Assembly: GCF_001499735.1 (NCBI RefSeq)
Contig: NZ_LN848257.1
Span: 1,108,478-1,141,884, forward strand
Origin: Thiocapsa sp. KS1
Lineage (GTDB): Bacteria; Pseudomonadota; Gammaproteobacteria; Chromatiales; Chromatiaceae
Length of the DNA: 33,407 nucleotides
Direction: 5' to 3'
Part shown: piece after piece, positions 19,210 through 27,602 of the stretch
Layout: each line of letters opens with the position of its first letter
Numbering within the stretch: position 1 is the first letter of the stretch
Notes under the pieces: model-generated
What the model saw: only the letters and a program-made list of their open reading frames with translations
Told to the model about the DNA's origin: nothing
Database searches by the model: none
Translations under genes and position numbers: made by a program

Positions 19210-19218
19210 GCCCCAGGG

Positions 19219-19621
19219 CAAAAGGAACCTATCGGCCGGTCCTCTCAATCGACGGGGGTGGCGCCGGGCCCTGACAGGCGATGACGAACCAGACGATTTC
19301 CGGGGGCCGGTGCCCCGGGTCTATTTCCGCTTCGAGGACGAACGGCTGAGCTATAGGCCGCCGGCGGTCGACGCGGGAATCTTCATCGAGCTGAACACCC
19401 GGTCCTTTCGGGAGCTCTTTCGCCTCGACACGGCACCGGGAACCGAGCGCACCGAGCGGACGGGCTGGGATCGCTTCCTGCTCGAGGCGCGGATCAAGCA
19501 GGAGGGCCTGATCGACGCCGGGATGAGGTCAGACGTGCCAACCTCCGGGCGAACCAAGCCACAACCCCATCCCTCGCTGCGCGCCAAGGAGAGCGAAGCG
19601 AAGGCGCGTAGTCCCGGGTAG
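19219..19621 (+). pseudogene. Degraded gene with a patatin-type LSIDGGG motif
   Basis: Just after the transglutaminase stop one frame reads KGTYRPVLSIDGGGAGP and stops near 19275. YR-x-LSIDGGG is the oxyanion-hole/N-terminal motif of patatin-like phospholipases, but the gene ends there. From about 19285 another frame reads a protein-like stretch (VPRVYFRFEDERLSYRPP, then GIFIELNTRSFRELF and GWDRFLLEARIKQEG) that loses sense by 19530. I read this as a broken gene or junction of two fragments. The second fragment is unrecognised. Confidence 0.4.
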
Positions 19622-19825
19622 GCGTGGGCGCGAGCGTGTTGCCGCAGTGGCGAAGGGGCGGGAGTCCCGAAGCCGCGGAGGCAACATGCAGAGCGCATCC
19701 CACACGCCGTCAAGCTTCAGCCGGCCGGCCAACGTTGTTGGACTTCTTGTCGCAGCTCAACCCTGAGTCTGGGTCTAAGCCGGAAGAGCGGGATCGGGCC
19801 GACCGTTTTCTCGGTCGCGGCGAAA
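19535..19825. other. Intergenic region, possible dispersed-repeat sequence
   Basis: No gene seen. The stretch around 19560-19700 is rich in short imperfect repeats (gcgcgtagtcccgggtaggc, gggcgcgagcgtgttgccgc). It has the look of a dispersed intergenic repeat, which I cannot verify without the rest of the genome. Confidence 0.25.
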
Positions 19826-20212
19826 TCATGGCCCAAGCACCTCGTCGATGCCGTCCGAGAGGTAGATCTCACGCTTCGCGCTGATCAAGGCCAACGCTGC
19901 CCGCCTCGTCATCCCTCGGGACTCGACCAGATAGCGAGCGACCACGGCGACCGAGCGCGACCGCCCCGCGTGGCAGTGGACCAGGATTCGCCCACCCGCA
20001 GACACGACGTCGGCGATGAACCGCACCCCCTCCCGCACGTCGCGCAGGTCGTTGCCTGGTCCATCGACCAAGGGGATGCAGAGCACCTCGACGTCTTCGC
20101 GGCCCTCGTCGCAGCAGTCCGCCTTCAGGCACAGCAACGCCTCGATATCCGCCGGCAGCGAGACGGCATCCCGGTAGTTCCCGATCGCGATCTGGTCGGT
20201 GATCCAGTCCAT
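19826..20212 (-). CDS. Dual-specificity protein phosphatase, intact copy
   Basis: 128 residues from the ATG at 20212; the frame is open further up, but similarity to the left copy starts at this Met and an AGGAGTC-like site (on the minus strand, CAGGAGTCGCCGACATG) precedes it. The signature loop HCHAGRSRS (HC-x2-G-x2-R-S) carries the catalytic Cys and phosphate-binding Arg. The general-acid Asp probably lies in the PLVDGPGNDLRD loop. Length is that of a minimal DSP domain, without targeting or accessory domains. The double CC in LKADCCDEG is conserved in the dead copy. Substrate unknown. The kinase at 22130-26257 is a possible counterpart by proximity only. Confidence 0.85.
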   Translation of the reverse strand: MDWITDQIAIGNYRDAVSLPADIEALLCLKADCCDEGREDVEVLCIPLVDGPGNDLRDVREGVRFIADVVSAGGRILVHCHAGRSRSVAVVARYLVESRGMTRRAALALISAKREIYLSDGIDEVLGP

Positions 20213-20605
20213 GTCGGCGACTCCTGTACTCGGCGTGGCAGGGTTCGTTTGAAAATCGCGCCGCCCGCTGCGTTGAGCGTTCACCGGGGCGGCCTCAGCG
20301 GGAGCGGGCGAGGACAAAGCCGGCCTCCCCCAGCCGAGCCTTGTCGATGTCCGAGTCCGCTGCGACTCCCCGGCCCACCGAAGGTCCTCGACTCGGAGAG
20401 CCAATTATCCCATACCGTACGAGCGTCCTGGCGATCGACGACGAAGGCAATCCCGTGAAAGGCGCACCGGTCATTGTCGATATCGAAAACCTGCTTGAGG
20501 GAACTTCACCCATGAACACCAGGCAAGCCGCCGCCACTCGAACGACCGCCACCGGTGGCTGCTTGGGATGCGGGCTGGTCAATCGAGTCGTTCCACCGGG
20601 TGGCC
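19858..20605. repeat. Direct repeat, right copy (phosphatase module)
   Basis: Partner of 16701-17455, in the same orientation. Similarity stops on the right at about 20605, where a probable mobile-element remnant begins. This copy keeps the open phosphatase frame, and an ATG at 20347 where the left copy has ATA. Confidence 0.8.
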
Positions 20606-20913
20606 TCATTGCGCTCCCAGCCCAACGCCCCAGGCAGCTCGATGTCCAAACGCCGGTGCGTGCGAAACGCCTCAAGGCTCGGGGCCTGCTCGGCCGCACG
20701 CACCACCGCCTCGACCTCGCTCAAGGTGCCCGAGAGCCGTGCGGCCAGACAGCCTGGCAACAGGCTCAAGGTGGGCAAACCCCCTCAAAATACCCCCCCC
20801 TGTCGCCAACCCCGCCCGAAAGCCGGAAACTTCAGCGGTGGAATACTCCCTGCAAAAATCGCCGGTGGTTTGCGGATCAGGATGGGAAACAACAGGCGGG
20901 CCTGCGATGCTAA
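20347..20913 (+). CDS. Doubtful divergent ORF opposite the phosphatase, with CLGC motif
   Basis: ATG at 20347 opens MSESAATPRPTEGPRLGEPI, then VLAIDDEGNPVKGAPVIVDI and ATGGCLGCGLVNRVV. Up to about 20600 the same frame is kept in the left copy with conservative changes (L/I, M/V, I/V, S/T, D/N) and a three-base, frame-preserving indel. Beyond the repeat border the frame is noise. On the opposite strand a frame ending IDKARLGEAGFVLARSR just upstream of the phosphatase is equally preserved, so which strand codes is unsettled. Confidence 0.3.
   Translation: MSESAATPRPTEGPRLGEPIIPYRTSVLAIDDEGNPVKGAPVIVDIENLLEGTSPMNTRQAAATRTTATGGCLGCGLVNRVVPPGGLIALPAQRPRQLDVQTPVRAKRLKARGLLGRTHHRLDLAQGAREPCGQTAWQQAQGGQTPSKYPPLSPTPPESRKLQRWNTPCKNRRWFADQDGKQQAGLRC
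20506..20778 (-). pseudogene. Fragment, possibly of a transposon-linked helix-turn-helix protein
   Basis: The minus-strand frame from 20778 reads SLLPGCLAARLSGTLSEVEA, then VVRAAEQAPSLEAF and DIELPGALGWERNEATRW, after which it enters the phosphatase repeat. The LLP…L-GTL-E-E-VVRAAE pattern recalls zinc-ribbon/HTH proteins found beside transposases (DUF6431-like). Only the middle part is present. It marks the right border of the duplicated segment. The next 260 bases (20779-21037) hold no gene I can see. Confidence 0.3.
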
Positions 20914-21037
20914 GCTATTGCATCGTGAAAATTGGTGCGCTCGGCCAGTCGGTTAGTCTCGCATCGATGCATCCCGTGATCGAGTACGCAGGTCGATGCA
21001 ATCCGCCCTTTTCGTTACAAAGGCTTAAATCGCTGCC

Positions 21038-21945
21038 ATGTCGAAACCCGCAAAGTTTGCCTCGCTCGTTCTCCTGGTCGGTCATACCGGCGTCGCCGTG
21101 GCCGGCCCCGACGATCCCTGCAATCCGCCACCCCGAATCGAGGTCGCAACCCGGTACGAGGGTTGGAACGCCGGCTCGATGGACCAGTTCGGCGCCAATC
21201 TACCGGAAGGAGCCGCGCAAGCCTCGTATCGGTTCGAGTACCGCTCCGAGAACCGGTACAAGAATGGTCAGGCCCGCTTTTGTGTCCGTAGTACCTACGC
21301 ATCGTCGCCACCCTCTCCGGCGGACTATGGCGGCGGACAGGAGAACTGTACGATTGTCACCGCGTCCGGCGATCAGATCGCACTAATGCCTCCGATGTTC
21401 CCGAACGGAACGCCCGTCTATTTCAAGCAGTCCGCGAGCGACATGAAGCGTCAGCGGGAACTGTTCGGAGGCAGTCCAATGAACGCAGCCCCCGCGAACG
21501 TCCCTGCCCGAACGCCGGCGACGCTGTCCCGAACGGATCAGACACGTGTCATCGACGGGCGACAGGCGGCCCTGTACGTCGGCTCGTCCGCGGACGGTAA
21601 CACGCGTTTCGAAAAGTGGATCACGACCGACATCGACGATGCCGCACTGATTCGCCGTGCCGAGGACTGCCTATCCCACCGAATCGATCCCTCGGGTGGC
21701 GAACCTGCGAGCTCAGACGTCCCCGGCATCGCCGTCGAAACGCGGACCTTCTTCCACGACCAGCAGACATCCGAAGTGCGCCTGATCTCGATATCGCGGA
21801 AGCCGATTGGGGACGAAGATTTCCGGGTCCCCCCAACTACAAGAGCATGCAAGACGCGGCCAGGGATGCCGCGAAGACCTCCGGCCAGGCCATCCCCGCG
21901 TTTCCCGGGATGCTGGACATGCCTGGCGTGCCGGTGCAGCGCTGA
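21038..21945 (+). CDS. Periplasmic DUF4412-like protein with frameshift
   Basis: Signal peptide MSKPAKFASLVLLVGHTGVA with cleavage near VAG. The body (residues 25-265) has paired segments typical of this family: YRFEYRSENRYKNGQ, IVTASGDQIALMPP, YFKQSASD and, near the end, VRLISISRKPIGDEDFRVPP. A one-base deletion in the C6 run at 21829-21834 then moves the frame; with one more C the protein continues as NYKSMQDAARDAAKTSGQAI to a TGA at 21943-21945 (302 residues). In the uncorrected frame the tail to 22057 is arginine-rich noise. Function unknown; no operon partner. Confidence 0.65.
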
Positions 21946-22129
21946 TCGTCAACCCCGTGGAGGCGGCGTCTCCTCTCGCCTGGGTCTAGCCGCGGTCGGA
22001 AACCGCCGGCAGGCAAAAGCCGGCGTGGAGGTCGGACGGACGGAACGCCGACGGTGACGTGGCGACAATTTGCAGCGCAGGACCGAGCGGTCGATAACTG
22101 CCTCCCGACATTGCCCGTAGGCATCGGAG

Positions 22130-25100
22130 TCACTGATGGCCGTCGCGGACGGTCAGACCGGAGACATCATCGAGCGTCCCTCCGTTCAGTCGCCAGGACA
22201 CCTTCATCCTCAGCTCACGCTCCAGTGCAGGCGCGTCCCGAGTCTCGTAGGGCAGCGGCCAGGCCTTCAGCCCGTCCCCTACCCGCTGCGTGATCATGCG
22301 TCCGCCGACGTCGAATTGCAGGCCAACGCCTCCATGGCCGACCTCCAACTCATACAGCAGCGTCCCCGTCCGGGCATCCCAGACCCTTGCCGCCCCGTCT
22401 GCGGTACCGGTCAGAACGAGCGCATTGTCGCGGCCGATATCCACTGCGACGGGCATGGCGTCGACGAAATCCCCGTATCCCAGGAACACGGCCAGCTGCC
22501 TGCCGGTCTGGGTGTCGTACAGGCGTGCGCTCTTGTCGGCCCCCACCGTCGCCACGCGGGTACCATCCGGGGAAAACACGGCATCTGTGATAAACGGCCC
22601 TTGATGACCGCTGAATTCGCGGACTACCGTGCCCGCGGCGAAGTCGTATAGCAGTTCCTGGGTGCCTGACCCTGGTAGCGTGCTCTGCCCAATCGCGCTG
22701 CACCTGTCTAGTCCGCGGGCGCAGAACACGTCATGCAACTGCAGGTCGGCGGGCGGCGCAGGCAGCTCTGCCATCCGGCTTCCCGATTCGGCGCGAAACC
22801 CAAGCACGGACCCTTGGGGCGTCACCAGCAGAACGGCGTCCCCTGTGCCGCTGAAGCGAAGCGGACGCCGGTTCGGACCGCCGGGTGGAGGCTCGGATCT
22901 TTCCGGGCGCTCCAGCGACAGGTCCACATGGGTCTGCCAGGCCGGCCGTCCCTCGTTGAGATGCCAGACTCCCAACGACCCACCTTCCGTCAGATACGCA
23001 ATCGTCGTCTGCCCCTGGTCCACAGCCGCAGCGGTGATGGGTTTGTCGACATCGAAGGAGGCGATAACCTGCCGGCCCCTGCTGTCCACCCTGACGACTT
23101 CTCCAGTCGCCAGCAGGGCGAGTATTTCATTGGTCGCGGGAACGTCCGCGACAAGTAATGCCTCGTCGAGCCGCGCCGCGGAGGCGATCCAACTCCGGTC
23201 CCCGGAGAGGTCCCAAATCCTGACCAGACCGTTGCCGTCGGACGCCGCCACCAGCTGCCCGTCCGACCCGAATGCCACATCGGTCACGGGCCAAGCCCCG
23301 GTCTGACCGGCAAAGGCCATCTCCTCGGCACAGTTCGCGGTGTCCAGGATCCGGACACGTTGATCCAGAGTCCCAAGCGCAATCCGGTCGCCCGCCGGGC
23401 TGTAGGCCGCGGCGGGAACGTGCTCCGCCGAGACCTGGCAGATGGCCTCGGCCGAATAGAGATCGACAAGCATCGACGCACCACCGTCGCCGACAGGAAC
23501 TAGGGCGGTGGATCTCTCCTTCGAGAAACCGAAAGTCGTAATGCCTCCCGGTGTCACCGGAAACGCTGCCTTCAGAGTCCCGGTCATCGAATCCCAGCTA
23601 CTCAGCTGACCAGCATAAAGGGCAAGCGTCGGAGCCGTCGGCGCACCGACTGGGGCACCCACCACCACACCGCCCACCGGGGCAAGCCGGGCCAGGCCGA
23701 CCGGACTGCCGTCGCCGGTGCGGAAGGTCCGCACCGGCGCGCCGGACGCCGCCTCCCACAGCCGCACCGTCCCGTCGTTGGCCGCAGTAACGAGCAGATC
23801 GTTGTCGCCGAAGGCGACGCTGTTTATGCTCGCATCATGGGCACGCCAGGCTTTTACTAGCCGGCACCCAGGCACCGACCAGAGCCTGAGCGTGTCGTCC
23901 ACGCCGCCGGTTGCGAGCAGGCCCTCGTCGGCGCGGAACCCGGCCGCCATGATATCAAGCTCGTGACCGTGTAACGTGCAGATCTCCTCGGTCCCGTCCC
24001 CGCTATACAGCACTGCCTTGAGCCCGCACCACAGGACCAGAAAGCTGCCCTTCGGAGAGAAGACGATACGCGGCCCGCTAGGGGTATCCGAACAGCCCTC
24101 CGGCCAGTGCACGGTCGCCAACCGCCGGCCGTCATCGAGGCTCCAGAGGACGACTTCGGATTCCAAGCTGACCGTGGCCAGAACGCCCCCGGCTGGACTA
24201 AAGACTGGCCGCTCCACCGGTTCGCCGGGCCCGCCCACCATCCCGTGCAATGCGTCCACCGCCGGCATCGCGGTTCCCAGCAGCACGCGCAGGGCTGGAT
24301 CGTTCCGGCCCTGTTTCAGAGCCTCCACCAGGTACACGCTCGCCTGGGCCCGCCGCTCCTCGGCCAGTTCCTGGCGCGCCTTCTCGACGAGCATGTCCGC
24401 ATACCGTTCCCTCGTCCGGTCCCGCTCGTCGCGGATCTGACCGACATAGAGCAGCGACCCGCCAATCGCGATGAGCACAAAGGCTGCCGACAGGTTCGCG
24501 ATCCCCCGATTCCGCCGGTACGCCAGCTGCGCCCGGCGCAGCAGCGACGGCCGTTCATGCTCGATTGGCTCGTCTTTGAGGTAATGTCGGATATCCGCCA
24601 GCAGCGCGTCCGCGGACGAATACCGGTCGCTGGTTTCCGGCTCCAGCCCTCCCATAAGGATGGTGTTGAGCTCGGGCGACAGCTGCTTCACAAGATTCTT
24701 CGCCGGAACGGGCCTCTTTCCGTCGCGCTTCGCGGTGGAGACGACGATCGCCGAGGTCGTGTCGTGGGCGAAGATTCTGCTGTGCGTGAAGATTTCGTAG
24801 AAGGTTGCGCACAGGGAGTACACGTCGCTCTGGGGCCCGACTTCCGACTCCAGTTCCATGGCGCGCACCTGCTCCGGCGACATGTAGGCGGGCGTACCGA
24901 CAGCTGTGCCGGCGACGGTATACCGGGTCGCCCCTTCCCTTGTCGCCATCGCGACGCCAAAATCCATCAGCTTTAGGGTTCCGCCCGAGCTCACCATGAC
25001 GTTCGAAGGCTTTACATCCCGATGTACCAGTCCCTGGGCATGAATCACCGAAAGCCCCACGGCGGCCTGCTCGAAAAGAAGCGCCACCTCCCTCACGCTG

Positions 25101-26257
25101 CGCGCTCCGGGCGTGGCGAACATCTCATCCATCGTTTCGCCATCGACCCATTCGGTGACGAGGTAATGCTTCAGCCGCGCTGAAGACTTGAACTCCTTCT
25201 GATACCAGCCACCCCCCGGCTCCAGGTACTTCGGCGGATTCGCCCAATGCGCCTGTCCCGAGGCGATGACGTTCAGGACGTTCTGGTGCTGAATCCTGCC
25301 CAGGTATCGCGCCTCGCGTTTGAAACGCTCCACCGTCTCCTCGTCGAGACCATCCCTGAGTATCTTGACGGCAACCCGAAGCCCCGTGCTCAGTTGCCGC
25401 GCCTTGTACACAGTCGCGAAGCCGCCGGCACCCGCGACGTCCTGGACGAGAAAATCATTGAGCACGATTCCGCGGTCGTCCTCCGGGCCAAGCTCGGACA
25501 AGAGCCTTTTGAGATCAGCCGCTTGCCGGGCAGAGCGGCCCAGCATCCGCTCCAAAGCGGAAACGATCTCCGCGCCTCGCGCCTCCGAGGACTCGCGATT
25601 CCCTGCGGCATCGACGTAATGAGCGATCAGATTCTTGTCGAGTCCGTTGTACTCGAAGACCTGCGCAACGCGGCGATACAACCAGGGTCCGCTCGCCTCG
25701 ACGCGGCCATCCATCCATCCCTGCGGCTCGATGCTACACAGATGAACCACCAGCGGACGGCAGAGCGCCGCCAGCGCCCGCCAGTAGTCGTCACGCATGA
25801 TGGAATCGTGCGCAATCCGGTTTCGCACCTCCGTCAGGCGCCTGACGGCGATCGCGAAAGTGATCTTCTGGACATCCTGCTTCGAGGTATAGGGCGCAAA
25901 CCCCGCCAGAAGCGCTTTCGCTTCCCGCGGCAACTCCCTCTCCCACAGGCTGCGAACCTCCTGATACAGGCCTGATCGCTGCAGCCGCTCCCTCAGGTCC
26001 GGTGATGCGGTCGCCAGGTTCCTATTGACGGCCTTCAGCAGCGCCGCGATTAGCTGGTTCCACGCGCCCCAGGCCGGTCGGCCAAGCGGAAGGATGGCAT
26101 CGAACAGCTGCTGGTTCACCAGCTCCAGACGATCCCATTCGGCGAGTGCGACAAGGGCGACCCGCCGGGTGATCGACTCGAGCCGGCCGAGGAAATGGCG
26201 CACAAAGCGCTCATCGGAAAGATCCGCTGCCAGGAGTTGCGCGAGTTCTTCGTCCAT
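22130..26257 (-). CDS. HEPN-like / Ser-Thr protein kinase / TM / WD40 protein
   Basis: 1375 residues from the ATG at 26257, with GGTGGA eight bases upstream. Residues 1-260 are helical and carry EVRNRIAHD (R145, H150), the R-x4-H HEPN motif. The kinase (about 268-565) is complete: Gly-rich loop AGAGGFATVYKA, VAVKIL with K298, HRDVKPSN (412-419), DFG (432-434) and GTPAYMSPEQ (454-463). A transmembrane segment lies at about 590-606 (AAFVLIAIGGSLLYVG), followed by a coiled-coil-like RERYADMLVEKARQELAEER. The remaining 700 residues are WD40 repeats ending in typical LRLWSV, VRLWEA, VRIWDL, ARLYDT and ARVWDA strands. A membrane-bound sensor kinase with an outward-facing propeller would fit. The HEPN-like part on a Hanks kinase is less usual and may be regulatory rather than nuclease. 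Confidence 0.9.
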   Translation of the reverse strand: MDEELAQLLAADLSDERFVRHFLGRLESITRRVALVALAEWDRLELVNQQLFDAILPLGRPAWGAWNQLIAALLKAVNRNLATASPDLRERLQRSGLYQEVRSLWERELPREAKALLAGFAPYTSKQDVQKITFAIAVRRLTEVRNRIAHDSIMRDDYWRALAALCRPLVVHLCSIEPQGWMDGRVEASGPWLYRRVAQVFEYNGLDKNLIAHYVDAAGNRESSEARGAEIVSALERMLGRSARQAADLKRLLSELGPEDDRGIVLNDFLVQDVAGAGGFATVYKARQLSTGLRVAVKILRDGLDEETVERFKREARYLGRIQHQNVLNVIASGQAHWANPPKYLEPGGGWYQKEFKSSARLKHYLVTEWVDGETMDEMFATPGARSVREVALLFEQAAVGLSVIHAQGLVHRDVKPSNVMVSSGGTLKLMDFGVAMATREGATRYTVAGTAVGTPAYMSPEQVRAMELESEVGPQSDVYSLCATFYEIFTHSRIFAHDTTSAIVVSTAKRDGKRPVPAKNLVKQLSPELNTILMGGLEPETSDRYSSADALLADIRHYLKDEPIEHERPSLLRRAQLAYRRNRGIANLSAAFVLIAIGGSLLYVGQIRDERDRTRERYADMLVEKARQELAEERRAQASVYLVEALKQGRNDPALRVLLGTAMPAVDALHGMVGGPGEPVERPVFSPAGGVLATVSLESEVVLWSLDDGRRLATVHWPEGCSDTPSGPRIVFSPKGSFLVLWCGLKAVLYSGDGTEEICTLHGHELDIMAAGFRADEGLLATGGVDDTLRLWSVPGCRLVKAWRAHDASINSVAFGDNDLLVTAANDGTVRLWEAASGAPVRTFRTGDGSPVGLARLAPVGGVVVGAPVGAPTAPTLALYAGQLSSWDSMTGTLKAAFPVTPGGITTFGFSKERSTALVPVGDGGASMLVDLYSAEAICQVSAEHVPAAAYSPAGDRIALGTLDQRVRILDTANCAEEMAFAGQTGAWPVTDVAFGSDGQLVAASDGNGLVRIWDLSGDRSWIASAARLDEALLVADVPATNEILALLATGEVVRVDSRGRQVIASFDVDKPITAAAVDQGQTTIAYLTEGGSLGVWHLNEGRPAWQTHVDLSLERPERSEPPPGGPNRRPLRFSGTGDAVLLVTPQGSVLGFRAESGSRMAELPAPPADLQLHDVFCARGLDRCSAIGQSTLPGSGTQELLYDFAAGTVVREFSGHQGPFITDAVFSPDGTRVATVGADKSARLYDTQTGRQLAVFLGYGDFVDAMPVAVDIGRDNALVLTGTADGAARVWDARTGTLLYELEVGHGGVGLQFDVGGRMITQRVGDGLKAWPLPYETRDAPALERELRMKVSWRLNGGTLDDVSGLTVRDGHQ

Positions 26258-26525
26258 CGGCAGTCCACCGCAAGCAGAGCCGAGGAGGATTCTCGCTCAA
26301 CGCGTACGCCTTTGCCATCGGCCCGCGGTCCGGCGTATCCTGCCCCCGGCGTCCACCACCCCAAAGAACGGGATCAGCAGGTACCCGTAAGAGACCTGAA
26401 ATCGCTCGCGAGGAGACGCAGCCCGCCCAAGGACGCCGCAGATCTTTGCCTCCTGCCAAACCATCGCCACTCTCACCTATAAAAGCGATGAGGCATTGGG
26501 CTTAAGCAATGATGGTCCAGCCCAC

Positions 26526-27014
26526 CTATATCCGTTTCAGCGACAGGACCAGCGTCAAGGGACTCGTCGGCGACGCGACGAATCCGTGATGGGCATAGAA
26601 GGCCGCTGCCTGTTCCGACAAGGCATGCACCAAGAGTCCGCGGATACCAAGGATCAGGCTTGCGGCCCGGGTGCGCTCGACGGCATCGCGGAGCAAAGCG
26701 ACGCCGAGGCCCCGTCCTTGCCAGGTCCGATCGACGGCCAGGCGCCCCAGGATCGCCATCGGAACGGGGTCGGGCATGTTGCGCCGGATGCGCCCGGGCG
26801 CTTCCCGCAGCGCCAGCGCGCCCGAGGCCAGACAGTAATACCCGACCACCGCCCCTTCAGCCGAAACGACGTAGGTGCGCGAAGCGCCACTGACCTGATT
26901 GTTCCAGGCGCGGCGAACCAACCACTCGTCAAGCGGTTGGACACCGGAGGAGAAACCCTCGACGCGATGCGTCTCAGCGAGCGGCGCCGGAGCCTTGAGG
27001 GTCACACCTTCCAT
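26526..27014 (-). CDS. tacT: GNAT-family toxin acetyltransferase of a TacAT-type module
   Basis: 162 residues from the ATG at 27014. The family signature is clear: FSSGVQPLDEWL near the N-terminus, YYCLASGAL strand, LGRLAVDRTWQGRGLGVALL with the acetyl-CoA loop Q-G-R-G-L-G, and AAFYAHHGF with the catalytic-type Tyr near the C-terminus. Members acetylate the amino group of aminoacyl-tRNAs and block translation. It overlaps the DUF1778 antitoxin gene by 13 bases, the usual gene order (antitoxin first). The symbol names the family, not a proven orthologue. Confidence 0.9.
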   Translation of the reverse strand: MEGVTLKAPAPLAETHRVEGFSSGVQPLDEWLVRRAWNNQVSGASRTYVVSAEGAVVGYYCLASGALALREAPGRIRRNMPDPVPMAILGRLAVDRTWQGRGLGVALLRDAVERTRAASLILGIRGLLVHALSEQAAAFYAHHGFVASPTSPLTLVLSLKRI

Positions 27015-27295
27015 GGACTGGGGGCAGCCATCAGGCGCTCGTAACCCTCTCCATCAGGAGGATGGTCCAGTACCGCGAGGAAGCGCTCGTACGTCTCCGG
27101 ATCGACCCTGACCAACGTCTGGTCGAGCAGCGTCTCTTCGGCGGCCCGCCGGGCGGCGTCGATCATGAAATCGGAGCGCGACCGGCCCTGGATCTTGGCG
27201 GCTTGATCGATCAGGTCGCGAATCTCCTCCCGCACCCGGAGGTTAACGGCTCGGGTGGTTGGTTCTGTGTCGGCGGTGGGCGGCGAAGCGGGCAT
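27002..27295 (-). CDS. tacA: DUF1778 antitoxin of a TacAT-type module
   Basis: 97 residues from the ATG at 27295, with AAGGTG five bases upstream. Residues 15-50 form a ribbon-helix-helix DNA-binding domain (AVNLRVREEIRDLIDQAAK, then GRSRSDFMIDAARRAAEE). The C-terminal tail with PETYERFLAVLDHPPDG is the toxin-wrapping segment typical of DUF1778. It binds and neutralises the acetyltransferase encoded next and represses its own promoter in known systems. The palindrome 40 bases upstream is the probable operator. Confidence 0.9.
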   Translation of the reverse strand: MPASPPTADTEPTTRAVNLRVREEIRDLIDQAAKIQGRSRSDFMIDAARRAAEETLLDQTLVRVDPETYERFLAVLDHPPDGEGYERLMAAPSPWKV

Positions 27296-27333
27296 GGCGC
27301 ACCTTGGTTCTGAGTGAGACTGGGATTTCGATA

Positions 27334-27351
27334 CACAAAGTATATCTTGTG
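27334..27351. promoter_or_regulatory. Palindromic operator of the toxin-antitoxin operon
   Basis: CACAAAGTATATCTTGTG is a near-perfect palindrome (arms CACAA/TTGTG, centre TATA). It covers the -10 region of the promoter reading leftward into tacA. Ribbon-helix-helix antitoxins bind such sites. Confidence 0.6.
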
Positions 27352-27364
27352 GTCAGAGTGTCAA
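27338..27364 (-). promoter_or_regulatory. Promoter of the toxin-antitoxin operon
   Basis: On the minus strand a perfect TTGACA (27364-27359) is followed by TATACT/TACTTT candidates 14-16 bases downstream, inside the palindrome. This places the start of transcription close to 27330, about 35 bases before the antitoxin ATG. The short spacing leaves the exact -10 uncertain. Confidence 0.5.
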
Positions 27365-27602
27365 TCTTCTCGGGTGTCATCAGGCTGGCTTTCGACCAGG
27401 CACCTGGGTCGGGGCTGTTCTGGCTGACCGGCTCCCGGAGTGTCATCGGATACAGCGAGTCACCGAGCTTCTTGGTCGCCGAACCAGCGGGCAATCGAGA
27501 TGAAAGGCGTGCGCGGCGATCAGCCGATCGTTCGCACCAATCCGCAACCGCGCGCTTTGGGTTACCGGTCCAGGGTTTGGAACCCCGGAGAATGGCGCTG
27601 CT

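Noticed and set aside
22629-23306. Plus-strand frames opposite the WD40 region
   Set aside because: Shadows of the repeat-containing minus-strand gene.
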